From: Pontederia crassipes
Lineage: Eukaryota > Streptophyta > Magnoliopsida > Commelinales > Pontederiaceae
Direction of reading: 5' to 3'
Length of the DNA: 64,000 bases
Assembly: GCA_030549335.1 (NCBI GenBank)
Contig: CM060195.1
Coordinates: 6,789,001-6,853,000, forward strand
In this document: positions 46,330 to 56,660 of the stretch, in pieces
Position numbering within the stretch: position 1 is the stretch's first letter
Layout: each line of letters opens with the position of its first letter
The notes under the pieces: model-generated
Told to the model about the DNA's origin: nothing
The model's input: only the letters and a program-made list of their open reading frames with translations
The model's database searches: none
Position numbers and translations under genes: made by a program

Positions 46330-46670
46330 CGCCGAGCGGCCTGATCCCGCCGCAGTCGGCTAGATCGACAGCCAAGCGGCTCGATCCGGGCGTCGAGCGG
46401 CTCGATCCGACCGTCGAGCGGCTCGATCCGATTGCAGTCGGCCAGATCGGCCGCCAGGCGGCTCGATCGGTCGTCGGGCGGCCTGATCCGATCACAGTCA
46501 GCCAGATCGACCGTCGGGCAGCTCGATCGGCCACCAGGCGGCCTGATCTAGTCGCTAGGCGGGCTGATCCGGCCGCTGCAGGCTAGATCGGCCGCTGCCG
46601 GCCAGATCGGCTGCCAAGCGGCTCGATCGACCGTCAGGCGGCCTGATTCGGCCAGATCAGCCATCGGTCG
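46330..46670. repeat. GC-rich short tandem repeats in the CACTA element
   Basis: Variants of gccgccaggcggctcgatcc with gccagatcgg spacers repeat every 20-35 bp. Open frames on both strands here (46199-46586) are repeat artefacts rich in arginine, proline and alanine. Confidence 0.7.
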
Positions 46671-47304
46671 CTTGGCAACGGGCAAATTTTTTTATATTTT
46701 AAACATTGTTTGCGATGGTCCGCAACCGCCGGAATTAACGTCGATCGCGGCCGCCGGAACGTTTCTGACGGTCGCAACCGCCAAGATCGTTTTGACGATC
46801 GCAACTGCCGAAAGTTTCGACGGTCACGAGCGTCGAATCATTTCGAGCGGTCGCAACCGTCGAAAGTTTCGATGGTCACAACCGTCGGAACTCTTCGACA
46901 GTTGCAACCGCCGAAAGTTTCGACGATCGCAATCGTCTGAACTTCCGACGAGTGTTTTCCGAACCGTTGGAAACTGTTTGCGACGCCATCTTTTTCGACC
47001 GATCATTTCCATCAAAAACCTCTATTTCCAATGGATTTTCTTGATTTTCTGATGGTTTTGACCATCGAAAAACACCAATTTTCTTGTAGTGTCAAATTGG
47101 TTCAATGCAATCACTAATTTGCATGTATCTACAATAATTTTTTATTCACACTGCTTTTTACTCTTGTCACAAAATAAGAGAACTACATAATATATGATAA
47201 AAAATGAAAATAGAAAATGGGAAACGTCTCATACATATGGAAATGAAAAAAAATGAACTCCAATACTCCAATAAAAAATTAAGGTCCTTAGGATGGACTG
47301 CATT

Positions 47305-48050
47305 TGGGGCTCCTACCTGCATAAGTAGGTAAGAGCCCCCTACCTACTCCGTTCGGATGGCATCTGTGAGGGTGCATCCAATCTTGTAAAAAAAATTAAA
47401 TCAGTAACAAGTCCAAAGAATAAACCGGCGATCCAAACCCAGTTTATCCTCAAGACATGGTGCACTAGATCTTTGGCCACAACAAAAAATTTGATTTCCC
47501 TGTTCTGTGATTTCCCCCTTGAACGCGTTACCCCTCCGGCGACCACGCGATCTACCTCTTTTGTGCCAGAGTACGAACTATTTTGTGATTATTTTTGTTT
47601 GAATCCTTCAATGCACCATATGTTGTCCAAGTTTCCTCACGGGCGATCTGCTGTCAGGTTCCCCGGCACCTCATCACGATTTGCTGCTGGCCAGTTTCCT
47701 TCGCTGTTGTCCAAGTATGTTTTTTGTTGTTTTCTTTTTTGTTTTGTGGGAGATATGCTTTTGGGTCTTTTATATATGCTAACAGCTTCACGATTTGCTG
47801 CTGTCCAGGTTCCTTTGCTGCTGTATAAGTATGTTCTTTGTTTTCTTTTTGTTTTGTGGGAAATATGCTTTTGGATCTTTCATATATGTTAACAATTTCC
47901 TCTTTAAACTAGTTTCCTTCACTCGCGGTCTGTAGTCTAGGTATATTCTTTGTCCTTTTCTTTTTGTTTTATGACCATATTAGGTGGTTTTTATTCACAT
48001 GGCCACATACATGAGAGCATTCGACGTGTAAATTTGCATATGAGATTCAC
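47305..48050 (+). repeat. MULE-2 left terminal inverted repeat
   Basis: The outermost 36 bp can fold as a hairpin (ggggctc...agagcccc). Positions 47650-47930 hold repeated units of about 100 bp containing gttgtccaagtatgtt, ttttgtgggaaatatgcttt and atatatgctaaca. Confidence 0.85.
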
Positions 48051-48703
48051 ATGTTCTTTGTCCTTTTCTTTTTGTTTTATGATCATATCAGGTTCCTAGT
48101 TCACTGATGTTTGTTCTCATATACATGTAAAATTGCATATATGTAGACTCTGACATGTTAGCATATTAATAGAAGTTCATTGATGTTTGTCCTCATGTAC
48201 ATGTAAAACATGCATATTAACGGAATAGTTGATATGTATGTTTCCTATGCTTCTACCTTTTGCAGACTGGTTATGCTATAAGATGTACAACAATTTTATT
48301 ATTGCTCTAGGGATTTTCATGAGATGGCTCCTTTGTACATCGTTGCAGTTCATAGTTGACTGGAGTGGACAAGTAGTGATGTCCAGATTTTCATATTATC
48401 TTATTGTCTATGCTCAATTTTAGTTACATTTGCGTTTTAGTAACAGGTAGTGATGAACTGCATGTTAAACTTTAAGAATCTTTCAGCTAATGCATTTTTT
48501 AGGCAATTACCTAATCTAAATGTTAAATATAGATATTTTTTATAGAGCCATACCCTTATTAGTATTGTTTGTTTTATCTAAATTATAATTGTGATTACCT
48601 TTATAACAGTAACGCATGTTTAATATGGATTAGAACTATTATTATGATATCCGACAAATTTATTTTTCTCATTTTTTTCTTCATGTTAATTAAAGGGTAA
48701 TTT

Positions 48704-50813
48704 ATGGAGAACGAAACAGAGACCAATGAAATTGATGATGTGGAGGACTTAAATGTTGAAGATGTCGTGGAAGAAGAAAATGAAGACATGTGAAATCTTA
48801 TGAGTTACCAAAATCATCTATTGGCATGACATTTGACACTGACGAGGAAACATACAAGTATTACAATATGTATGCCAAAATGATTGATTTTTTAGTTAGG
48901 AAACAAGCTTCACATAAGTCTAGAGTTACAAGAGATGTTATCAATAGAACTTATGTATGTTCTAAAGAAGAGCATAATTTGAAGAACAACACAGTCATCC
49001 TCTAACAATGCCATCAAAAGTAAAATTTCTACGTTCACAGAAACAATTTATAGCAACTTCAAAAGAAGCTATTGCTAACCTACACGAATTCGGCATGGGT
49101 TCATCGAGGATAGCTCGTGCACTTAATATGTTCAGTGAACCACTTATAATGGCCCAAAATTATATTGATCATTTGAGAACAATAAGGACAAGCAATTTTA
49201 CTCATGAATGTCTTAATATCATATCTGTTTTTCAAGATATTTATGAATCATCAAGTCTAGATGAATTTGAGTGTGGTTGGATTGCCTTGAAAGAAAAGTT
49301 TTGTATTCCGGATGGACATTGGTTAGAGGTGATGTACAACAAGCGCGAATAATGAACTTCGTTGTATTTTAAAGATGTGATTACTACAGGTATGCGTACC
49401 ACACAAAGAGTGGAAAGTATTAATGCATTTTTTATGGCTTTGTCAATGCTAACACATCAATTTCAGATTTTACAAGGCTATTCAAACTCACCGAGGAGTT
49501 GAGGAAAAAGAAGATTTTCAAAATATGAACTCCTCGCCTGCATATTTTCTCAAAAATCCGTTAGAGGTCCATGCGGGCACAATTTATACACATGCCATAT
49601 TTTGCAAGTTTCAAGATCAATATGCAGAATCCTTCAACTTATATGCTCGCAAGATATATAAAGATGTTGAAAGGTCAGAGTTGTTGATGAGGGTAAGAAT
49701 ATCGTGGAGTTTAGTAACTTTAAAAAAATTTCCATAAAATGTTCTTCAAAAAATATGAACAAGAAGGAATATTTTGTTCTCATATTTTAAGTGTTCTCCA
49801 TAAAAAGGAGTTGGATTCCTACCGGAGGAATATGTTCTTCATCGGTGGACAATAAATGCGAGATATACAAATGCCCATGCAATTTATGATAAATCATCCA
49901 ATGGTAGTGATCTTATAACCCCCATTCAAAAGTTAACTTGGCAAAGTAACTTGTGGAAAGTTGAAGAAATGGGTTTGATGTTAGCTAAGCATTTACGATT
50001 TGGAGCACTACTAGAAAAACGCGGATTATCGACAGTCTGAACCGTCGGTAATCAGCCCGAAAACCGTCGGTAACGCAATTACCGACGGTTTTTCAGTCGG
50101 AATCGATCCGTCGAAAAAACGCTTGTCGCAAACGGATTTGCGACGGTTGAAAAAATTCGTCGAAAATATCGACGGTTCTGGCCGTCGGAACAGTCCCCGG
50201 CGGTTCGACCCGTCAAAATTTTCCGACGGTTGCAACCGCCGGAAAAGTCCCCGGCGGTTCGAACCGTCGATATTTCCGACGGTTGCAATCGCTGGAAAAG
50301 GCCGTTGCAAAATATCGACGTTCCTAATCGTCGAAAAATTAAATAATAATATAAATTATTTTCGACGGTCATAACCATCAAAAAATCTGTCGAAAACAGA
50401 ATCGTCGAAAAATTCGTCGCAAATTGCGACGGATTTAGAACCGTCGGAAATTATCCATCGAAAAATCGCGATTTTCTTGTAGTGGAGCTCCCATTATTAA
50501 TGATGTTATAAGAAAGATGCGAGAATTCCATATTGCAAACGTAGTTGTCGATGCAAGTGAAGAAAGCACAAGTGGGATTCAAGTCAGTCAACCATTAGCT
50601 AATGAGATTCTTATAAGTCAAACAACCTCTGTTAGCTTACAAGAATCGCAATTTGTCATACACGATCCGGTTCGTGTGAAATCTAAGGATAGACCAAAAA
50701 ATATTGGAAGAATTAAATCTAGCGTTGAAATTTCTCTATCCAAGACTAAGAAAAGGACTTGTGGAAATTGCAAAAAGCATGGGCATGATAAAAGAACATG
50801 TCCATTGCTGAAG
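48704..50813 (+). pseudogene. FAR1/FRS-type transposase, core deleted (MULE-2)
   Basis: ATG 48704 starts an acidic leader (MENETETNEIDDVEDLNVED) that stops at 48790. The next frame carries the FAR1 DNA-binding part (GMTFDTDEETYKYYNMYAKM, with CSKEEHN). From 49008 come ATSKEAIANLHEFGMGSSRI and YIDHLRTIRTSNFTHE, after which the sequence jumps to SLDEFECGWIALKEKF. The catalytic core with the two DxD-type aspartate regions seen in MULE-1 is missing. TTGMRTTQRVESINAFF, AGTIYTHAIFCKFQ and a SWIM-like FCSHILSV follow. The gene is then split by a CACTA derivative at 50006-50484. It resumes APIINDVIRKMREFHI and ends with VKSKDRPKNIGRIK and the knuckle CGNCKKHGHDKRTCP, at a donor gtaaaatt at 50814. It could not act as a transposase. 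Confidence 0.85.
50006..50484. mobile_element. Short CACTA derivative (479 bp) inside the MULE-2 transposase gene
   Basis: The left end is cactactagaaaaacgcgg and the inverted right end cactacaagaaaatcgcg. The target duplication gag is perfect (50003-50005 and 50485-50487). It is filled with ccgtcggtaac/gttaccgacgg-type motifs on both strands and two copies of a roughly 54 bp unit starting agtccccggcggttcga (near 50191 and 50247). Shared ends and words with 45274-47091 suggest one CACTA family. Confidence 0.9.
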
Positions 50814-52081
50814 GTAAAATTATGTCATGTATCATTTTGTATTTTTCATCTTAATGCCTCTCAAGCTTATTCTGTATTTTGATTCTTGCCATAGAGTTTA
50901 TCATCAACATATTCTAAAGATGATTAAGATGATATTTATCTTTCAGAGGGTTTAGCTTGTGAGTCTTGCCACTATGTTTATCTTTCACTTTGCATACCCC
51001 TGACACCAATTTAATAACATTGACATGGTATTGCAAGTATTCTGGAATCAAACTGCAACTAGGTTATTGCATTTTTTATTCTTTCCTTTTGCACTTAGAA
51101 TCCAATTGGAACTTTATATTTTGATTCTTTCCACCAAGTTAATAACGTTGACATACTCTTGCAGATATTCTGGAATCAAATTGCAATTTCAAGGACCCGC
51201 TTTTGGCTCAAATAGCTTATTTCTATTCTGCATTTTGTAAAACAATGTATGCTGAAAAATTTGTCTTCTTGTTCATTTTGTCGGACTACATTCAGACAAT
51301 GTTTCATGTTGACATATCATGTCCTTATATCATGTTGAGAAGGCATCTTATGCTTGATGTCTAGTGAGAAGGATCATATTATGGCATCTTATTGCTTCAT
51401 GTCTAGTGAGAAAGATCAGAATATGTCATCTTATGCTTTGCTGTCTGATGAGAAGGATCACATAAATTAAGGAAACTTTTTCATTCCTGCATTTACTTAT
51501 GTCAACTTTATTTAGTTATATAATTTTATTATAAGAAATTTTATTTGTTAATTAGTTAATTAATTTAATTATTCTATCAAGGGCAGGTTTTGCTAATTTG
51601 GATTTACATATTTGCACATCTAATAGTCACATCGTTTGCAAGAATTAAGGATAAGTTCTAATTACCATATAGGACAAATTAAGATAACATAAAGATCACC
51701 AACTGACATAAAATGTGGTTGCACGTATAAAATCAACAAAGGTATAGAATCAACATAAGAGAATGAATCATTAATATATATCATAATTGGCATCCATTTC
51801 TTCTTCCTTTCTGCTTGCAGCTTTCAGTACTCGATTTCTAATATCATAAAATGTGGTCTCTACAATTATCTCGCGAGCTGCATGGATTAATGCTATCAAC
51901 TTAAGAAATCAGTTTGTGCTTGTTTTTTCTCAAAGATGCAAACACCTTTCCTATCCAAAAGTTTTATGCACAGAAGAGAACAATATCAGCTTTTAAATCA
52001 AGGCATTATAATAGCATGGCATTAATGATCCATATTACATTATCAGTTCATATTACATGTCATGAAATTGGCAACCTCATG
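50814..52081. other. MULE-2 spacer between the convergent genes
   Basis: AT-rich. A gcatcttatgctt...gtctagtgagaaggatca motif recurs three times at 51335-51460. No protein is supported. It would hold the 3' regions of the FAR1-type gene and the GRF gene. Confidence 0.5.
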
Positions 52082-52453
52082 TCATATAAACATGACCGAT
52101 ACAACTATAAGAACAATTATCACAATAAGATATTGGCAACATAACTTCATCCTATTCCTATTAATCCTAACTTTAGATTCTTCAACTAAATTTGCAACCT
52201 CCATCCTGCCAATTTTTTGCAACAATCCATTTATCACTTGTGTAGATCTTGGTTCAAAAGAAAGATCCATCCATCTGAAATACTTGCATGCAGATAAAAA
52301 AATCATAAATATGCAATTTAATCTACATTACACCTAAAATAAAATTTTACACCTCACCCCATAAAATGGGCACCCATAAAATCTTCTACCAGGATTACTC
52401 TCGCTCCAAGAAGTTTTTATTATTGCTTCTTCTTGACAATGGCATTTAGGCAT
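52082..52453 (-). CDS. GRF-type zinc-finger protein with C-terminal membrane anchor (MULE-2)
   Basis: Minus strand. ATG 52453 opens a 32-codon exon with KCHCQEEA, IIKTSWSESNPGRRFYGCPF: the CxC and NPGRRFYGC signature of the GRF zinc finger. It ends at 52358 before gtgagg, a fair splice donor. The second part (52306 to the stop at 52082) reads CKYFRWMDLSFEP, the C-x-F-x-W half of the domain, then a charged helix (VANLVEESKVRINRNRM) and a hydrophobic anchor (YLIVIIVLIVVSVMFI). No stop interrupts either part. The exact acceptor is uncertain: agtatttc would drop the cysteine. The protein would be about 100 residues. GRF fingers bind single-stranded nucleic acid in some proteins (for example APE2 and TOP3A); the role here is unknown. 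It faces the FAR1-type gene tail to tail. Confidence 0.7.
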
Positions 52454-52749
52454 TGTGTATGAACATAAAACCTATATGCACAAATATGATTAATGTTCAC
52501 AGCGTGTTATGTTCTTGATAATATCATTTAGGCATTGATGTAGAAGTTTTAATAACATTCTAATGGAATTCAGAAGCAATAAAAAATTCACAAGTTAGCA
52601 GCAAGGTAGCCGAATGTTTTTATTAACTTTCCCTCAAAATCCAAGAAAACAGACACATAAAAGAACAAGCAAAGCACAAAAAAATGAACAAAAAGAGAAG
52701 AAAATAAATGAATAAAGCATTCTAAACAAATTATCATTTCCATCGCATT

Positions 52750-53619
52750 GAACTTCTTTTGCAAATTTACACGTCGAGTGTTCTCATGTATGCGACCATG
52801 TGAATCATCCTGCAAGCTGATGTGCCCATAAAACAAAAAGAAAAGGACAAAGAACATACCTGCACTATAGATCGTGAGTGAAGGAAACTAGTTTAGAAAG
52901 GAAGCTCTTAGCATATATGAAAGATCCAAAAGCATATTTCCCACAAAACAAAAAAACAACAAAGACCATATTTCGACAGCAGCGAAGGAACCTGGGCAGT
53001 AGCAAATCGTGAAACTGTTAGCATATGAAAGATCCAAAAGCATATTTCACACAAAACAAAAAGAAAACAAAGAACATACTTGGACAGCAACAAAGGAACT
53101 TGGACAGCAGCAAATCGTGAAGCTGTTAGCATATATGAAAGACCCAAAAGTATATTTCCCAAAAAACAAAAAAGAAAACAACAAAGAACATACTTGGACA
53201 GCAGCGAAGGAAATTGGGCAGCAGCAAATCGTGATGAGGTGCCGGGGAACCTGACAACAGATTGCACGTGAGGAAACTTGGACAACATATGGTGCATTGA
53301 AGGATTCAAACAAAAATAATCACAAAATAGTTCGTACTCTGGCACAGAAGAGGCAGATTGGCGTGGTCGCCGCAAGGGCGACGCATTCAAGGGGGAAATC
53401 GCAGAAGAGGGAAATCATTTTTTTTTGCTGTGGCCAAAGATCTAGGGCACTATGCCTTGAGGATAAACTGGGTTGGATCACCGGTTTATTCTTTGGACCA
53501 ATTGCTAATTTAATTTTTTTAACAATATTAGAGGCACCCTCACGGATGCCGTCTAATTTAATGGATGACATCCGGAGTAGATAGGGGGCTCCTACCTACT
53601 TATGCAGGTAGGAGCCCCA
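52750..53619 (-). repeat. MULE-2 right terminal inverted repeat
   Basis: Inverse of 47305-48050, longer because it holds about four copies (52915-53240) of the roughly 100 bp unit (catatatgaaagatccaaaag ... ttggacagcagc) against two to three on the left. The tail ends in the same hairpin-forming ggagcccc sequence. Confidence 0.85.
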
Positions 53620-55260
53620 TTATACCCTAAAATGAAATCAAAGTGTGTATGCAGACCATCAATAAATAATTTAGTTAGCTCAAGTTCACTAAATTAACTT
53701 CTGATATTTCTATTCTTAATGGGACTTCTCATCATTTGAATGGTTCAAGAAATTTTAAAGTGTCTATGGCCGTCAGTTCCTTTATTTGGACCGTCACTAA
53801 ATAAACCTCGAAAATGCATCAAGCATGCGAGGACTTCCAGAAGAAAAAGGCGTTTAAACTTAAAATGACACATTCCCAGCGACGTTTTAGTTGTTCGGTG
53901 GCATGCACTAATTTCTATAAACTAGATAACATAATGATTAAATATATTTTTTCCATTTTTAATATATTTTGAAACTATATTCGATAGAAATGATTCGTAT
54001 ATTTTTCTCATTCTAATATCTAATTTATACTTAACATAAAATTTTAAATAAATATGAGAAAAAAATACACTTTATAAATATATGTGAATTAATCTCATAA
54101 GAATTCACAAACACACGTCATGTCAAAATATGTAACATTATCTTTTCCTAGAGGAAACTTTTTCATTTACCACATGAACGAAATAATGTGTATATTTTAT
54201 TTATCGTGTCAATTTACACTAGTGTCATACTTAAAAACATTTCAAATAAATACTTTTTTGCATGAATAATCAAATTCATATGAAAATTTAATTTAAATGT
54301 GCCATGCTGCACTCAAGATATATCATGTAATAATATATATAGATAAATTACACAAATCGTCTTCCAATTTTATATCCTATAACTTTAATTTGTAATTGAA
54401 ATCTTATTTTTTTTTCTTGCAAGTAAATAGCCAGCTTTCCATGGCGGACCAGTTTCCAATCGTCCGATTACTTGATCCTATAACTTCACTTGATCCTATC
54501 ACCGTGTTGACATGGCGGACCAGTTTCCAATCGTGAGATTACGGTCATGCAAGAAAAAAAAATATAATAAAAAAGTATAACATATAAAAAAGAAGTGGCA
54601 GCCTCGTCGGCAGACAAGGGAGCCGAAGTCTTCTTTTCATTTGATCTAAAGTTGAAGGACCATTCGTATAATAAAAAATTATATGCATAATAAAATTAGT
54701 ATGCATAAATTATATGTCATACAATTTTTAGAAAATTTATTCTTAAAAATATTCTTATTAACATTACATGACAATTTTTACAAACAATTTCCATTTTTCA
54801 TATTAATATATCACATAATTATTTAAAATACAAAAGTGTATAATAAGCCAGAATATGCTTGTTTTTATATTGAAACTAAGTACATTTCACTTATATTTAT
54901 AATAAATGTGACATGATAATTAACATACATATTAAATATTATCAATTAAACAAAATAACATGACATAATATGAAAATTCATATAATCAGATGTGCACAAA
55001 TACGTGATATGAATACTTTTAATATTACGGATTTGCAAAAGAAAGTTCACAATTTGTTAATGGATATACATAAGAAATAATCTAATTTATCATATATGTT
55101 TATAATGACATAAAAATCACGAAAAATGCACAATCAAATAAAATGCACTCATTCATGTTTAAAAAAAAGTTGTAAAATTTTCTGACTCCATAAACATATT
55201 CTTGTCTCAATTTTCTATTTTTTGGGGGTTTTCTAGAATTGTTTTTAATTTTTTTTCATA
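53620..55260. other. Spacer with two small repeats; no gene recognised
   Basis: 53760-53910 matches the stretch upstream of the DUF674 remnant (37935-38045): both contain cctcgaaaa-tgcatcaagc and gcggcgttt/gcgacgtttt-agttgttc-ggtggcatgcac. At 54440-54463 and 54511-54534 the 24-mer beginning catggcggaccagtttccaa occurs twice. The rest is AT-rich and featureless. Confidence 0.55.
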
Positions 55261-55269
55261 AACATTTCT

Positions 55270-55640
55270 TCTAGGCCACTTGCAGGCTCAAGCCCGTGCG
55301 CCCCTGTGTAGCAGGCCGCACCCGTGCGACCGCGTTACGTATCGCATCGAGCCGAGCGGTGTTGCACGTTTCCTTTTTCTTTTTAATGGACTTCGGGCCT
55401 GCGCGCAAACTTCCCTTTCGACTTACCTGCGCCTGTAGTTGCGCGCCACATGGGGCCGGGCCTACGTGACCGCCTTGCAGGGCACAAACGGGCAGAGCCC
55501 GCACGACTGGGTTGCACGAGTTAGCGGCCCGATCGACGCAACCGTGTTGCAGGGTGCAAGCGGGCCGAGCCCATGCATTTCTTTTTCCTTTTCGTTTTGT
55601 TTTTTATGAATGGGCCTGAGGTCCGCGCGTAGACTTCCTC
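55270..55640. repeat. GC-rich degenerate duplication
   Basis: Two related blocks of roughly 200 bp: gccgagcggtgttgcac...atggacttcgggcctgcgcgc, and gggccgagcccatgcat...atgaatgggcctgaggtccgcgcg. Both run into a purine/pyrimidine stretch with cttccctttcg or cttcctctttt. No conserved protein frame. Confidence 0.45.
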
Positions 55641-55659
55641 TTTTCTTTTGCATAAGTAG

Positions 55660-56655
55660 ACTTTAAAAAAAAAAACTAGGAAATTAAGTCTAAAATGAGT
55701 GTATAAAAAATTCTAGAAGCATTTGTACATAAACGACAATGATTTTTTTTCATTCTTCGATTATGAGCAAATATTGTGCAGTTATAAAATTACGAGAAAA
55801 ATTATTTCAACTCTGATACTAATCGAAGAAATTGATTATAATTAAATAAGAAGATTCTCGGCCATCTGAGAGGTAGTGTAGCGTTGGTAGCCTTAAGGAT
55901 GACGATGGAGTGAGGGCTCCACTGAATGAAGATTATCATTGTGTTATGACACATCGATGTCGCTGTGGATTCCTAACTCATATTGGTACAACAAAAGTTA
56001 GGTGATATGTGACGTTTGATATCCTTCAAACTTAAATATTTAATATTTGTGTTATAACATTTTATTAATTATTATTCGATTAATGATGGATGATGAATTA
56101 ATTAATTAAATAATATTTTATTCATCATCATAAATAGGATGATTATTTATAAACGTGTGATGATGCTACCTATTAAAAGTTGTAGCACAAAATGTTCAAA
56201 TATAGAAAGTTTAAATCCTAATAAATAGGTATTATAAAGTTATTCTTTCTAAACTAATGATATGTTTCGTGAAATGAACTAAACCAAAATAATCTATAAG
56301 TTATTTATAAGAAAAAAAAATGCGAAGAATATATATATATATATATATATATAGTATCTTTGAAACAGGCCGTTAGGCCAATTATCAACTACAAGTTGGT
56401 GAACTAGGCCGGCTCATGACTTGATTAACTTCCCAAGCCCCAACCCTACGGTTAATTGATCAGGAAATTCAGTGGGTTGAATTTCAAATAAAAGATATGG
56501 AGTATATACTAATTTCAAAAGTTTCACTAATAGAGGAGGAGCTAACAGCTCGATGCAGCATCTTGAGGCGTGAAGAAATTCATCCACTAAAATCGTGCCC
56601 ACTATGAATGCCCTCTCAAAAGTTGGGCTGTCACATTTTCCAATGAATTAATAAA
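55660..56655. other. AT-rich spacer with a (TA)n microsatellite
   Basis: A ta run lies at about 56330-56354. Otherwise nothing recognised up to the gypsy LTR. Confidence 0.5.
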
Positions 56656-56660
56656 TTGGT

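Larger units (their letters stand above)
45274..47091. mobile_element. CACTA (En/Spm) non-autonomous element, 1818 bp
   Basis: The left end starts cactacaagtaaag and the right end is ttttcttgtagtg, inverted cactacaagaaaa. The 3 bp target duplication tca is perfect (45271-45273 and 47092-47094). The interior has subterminal gacggt/accgtc motifs in both orientations, as expected for transposase-binding repeats, and no transposase gene. Confidence 0.88.
47305..53619. mobile_element. MULE-2: Mutator-like transposon with long terminal inverted repeats
   Basis: The left end begins tggggctcctacctgcat and the right end is its inverse. The inverted repeats run about 0.75-0.87 kb (47305-48050 and 52750-53619). 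Inside are a FAR1/FRS-type gene on the plus strand, interrupted by a 479 bp CACTA derivative, and a convergent GRF-zinc-finger gene on the minus strand. No clear 9 bp target duplication is seen (gactgcatt against ttataccct). The terminal repeats are unrelated to those of MULE-1. Confidence 0.85.

Noticed and set aside
46199..46586. Arginine/alanine-rich frames in the CACTA element
   Set aside because: Arise from short GC-rich tandem repeats inside a transposon.
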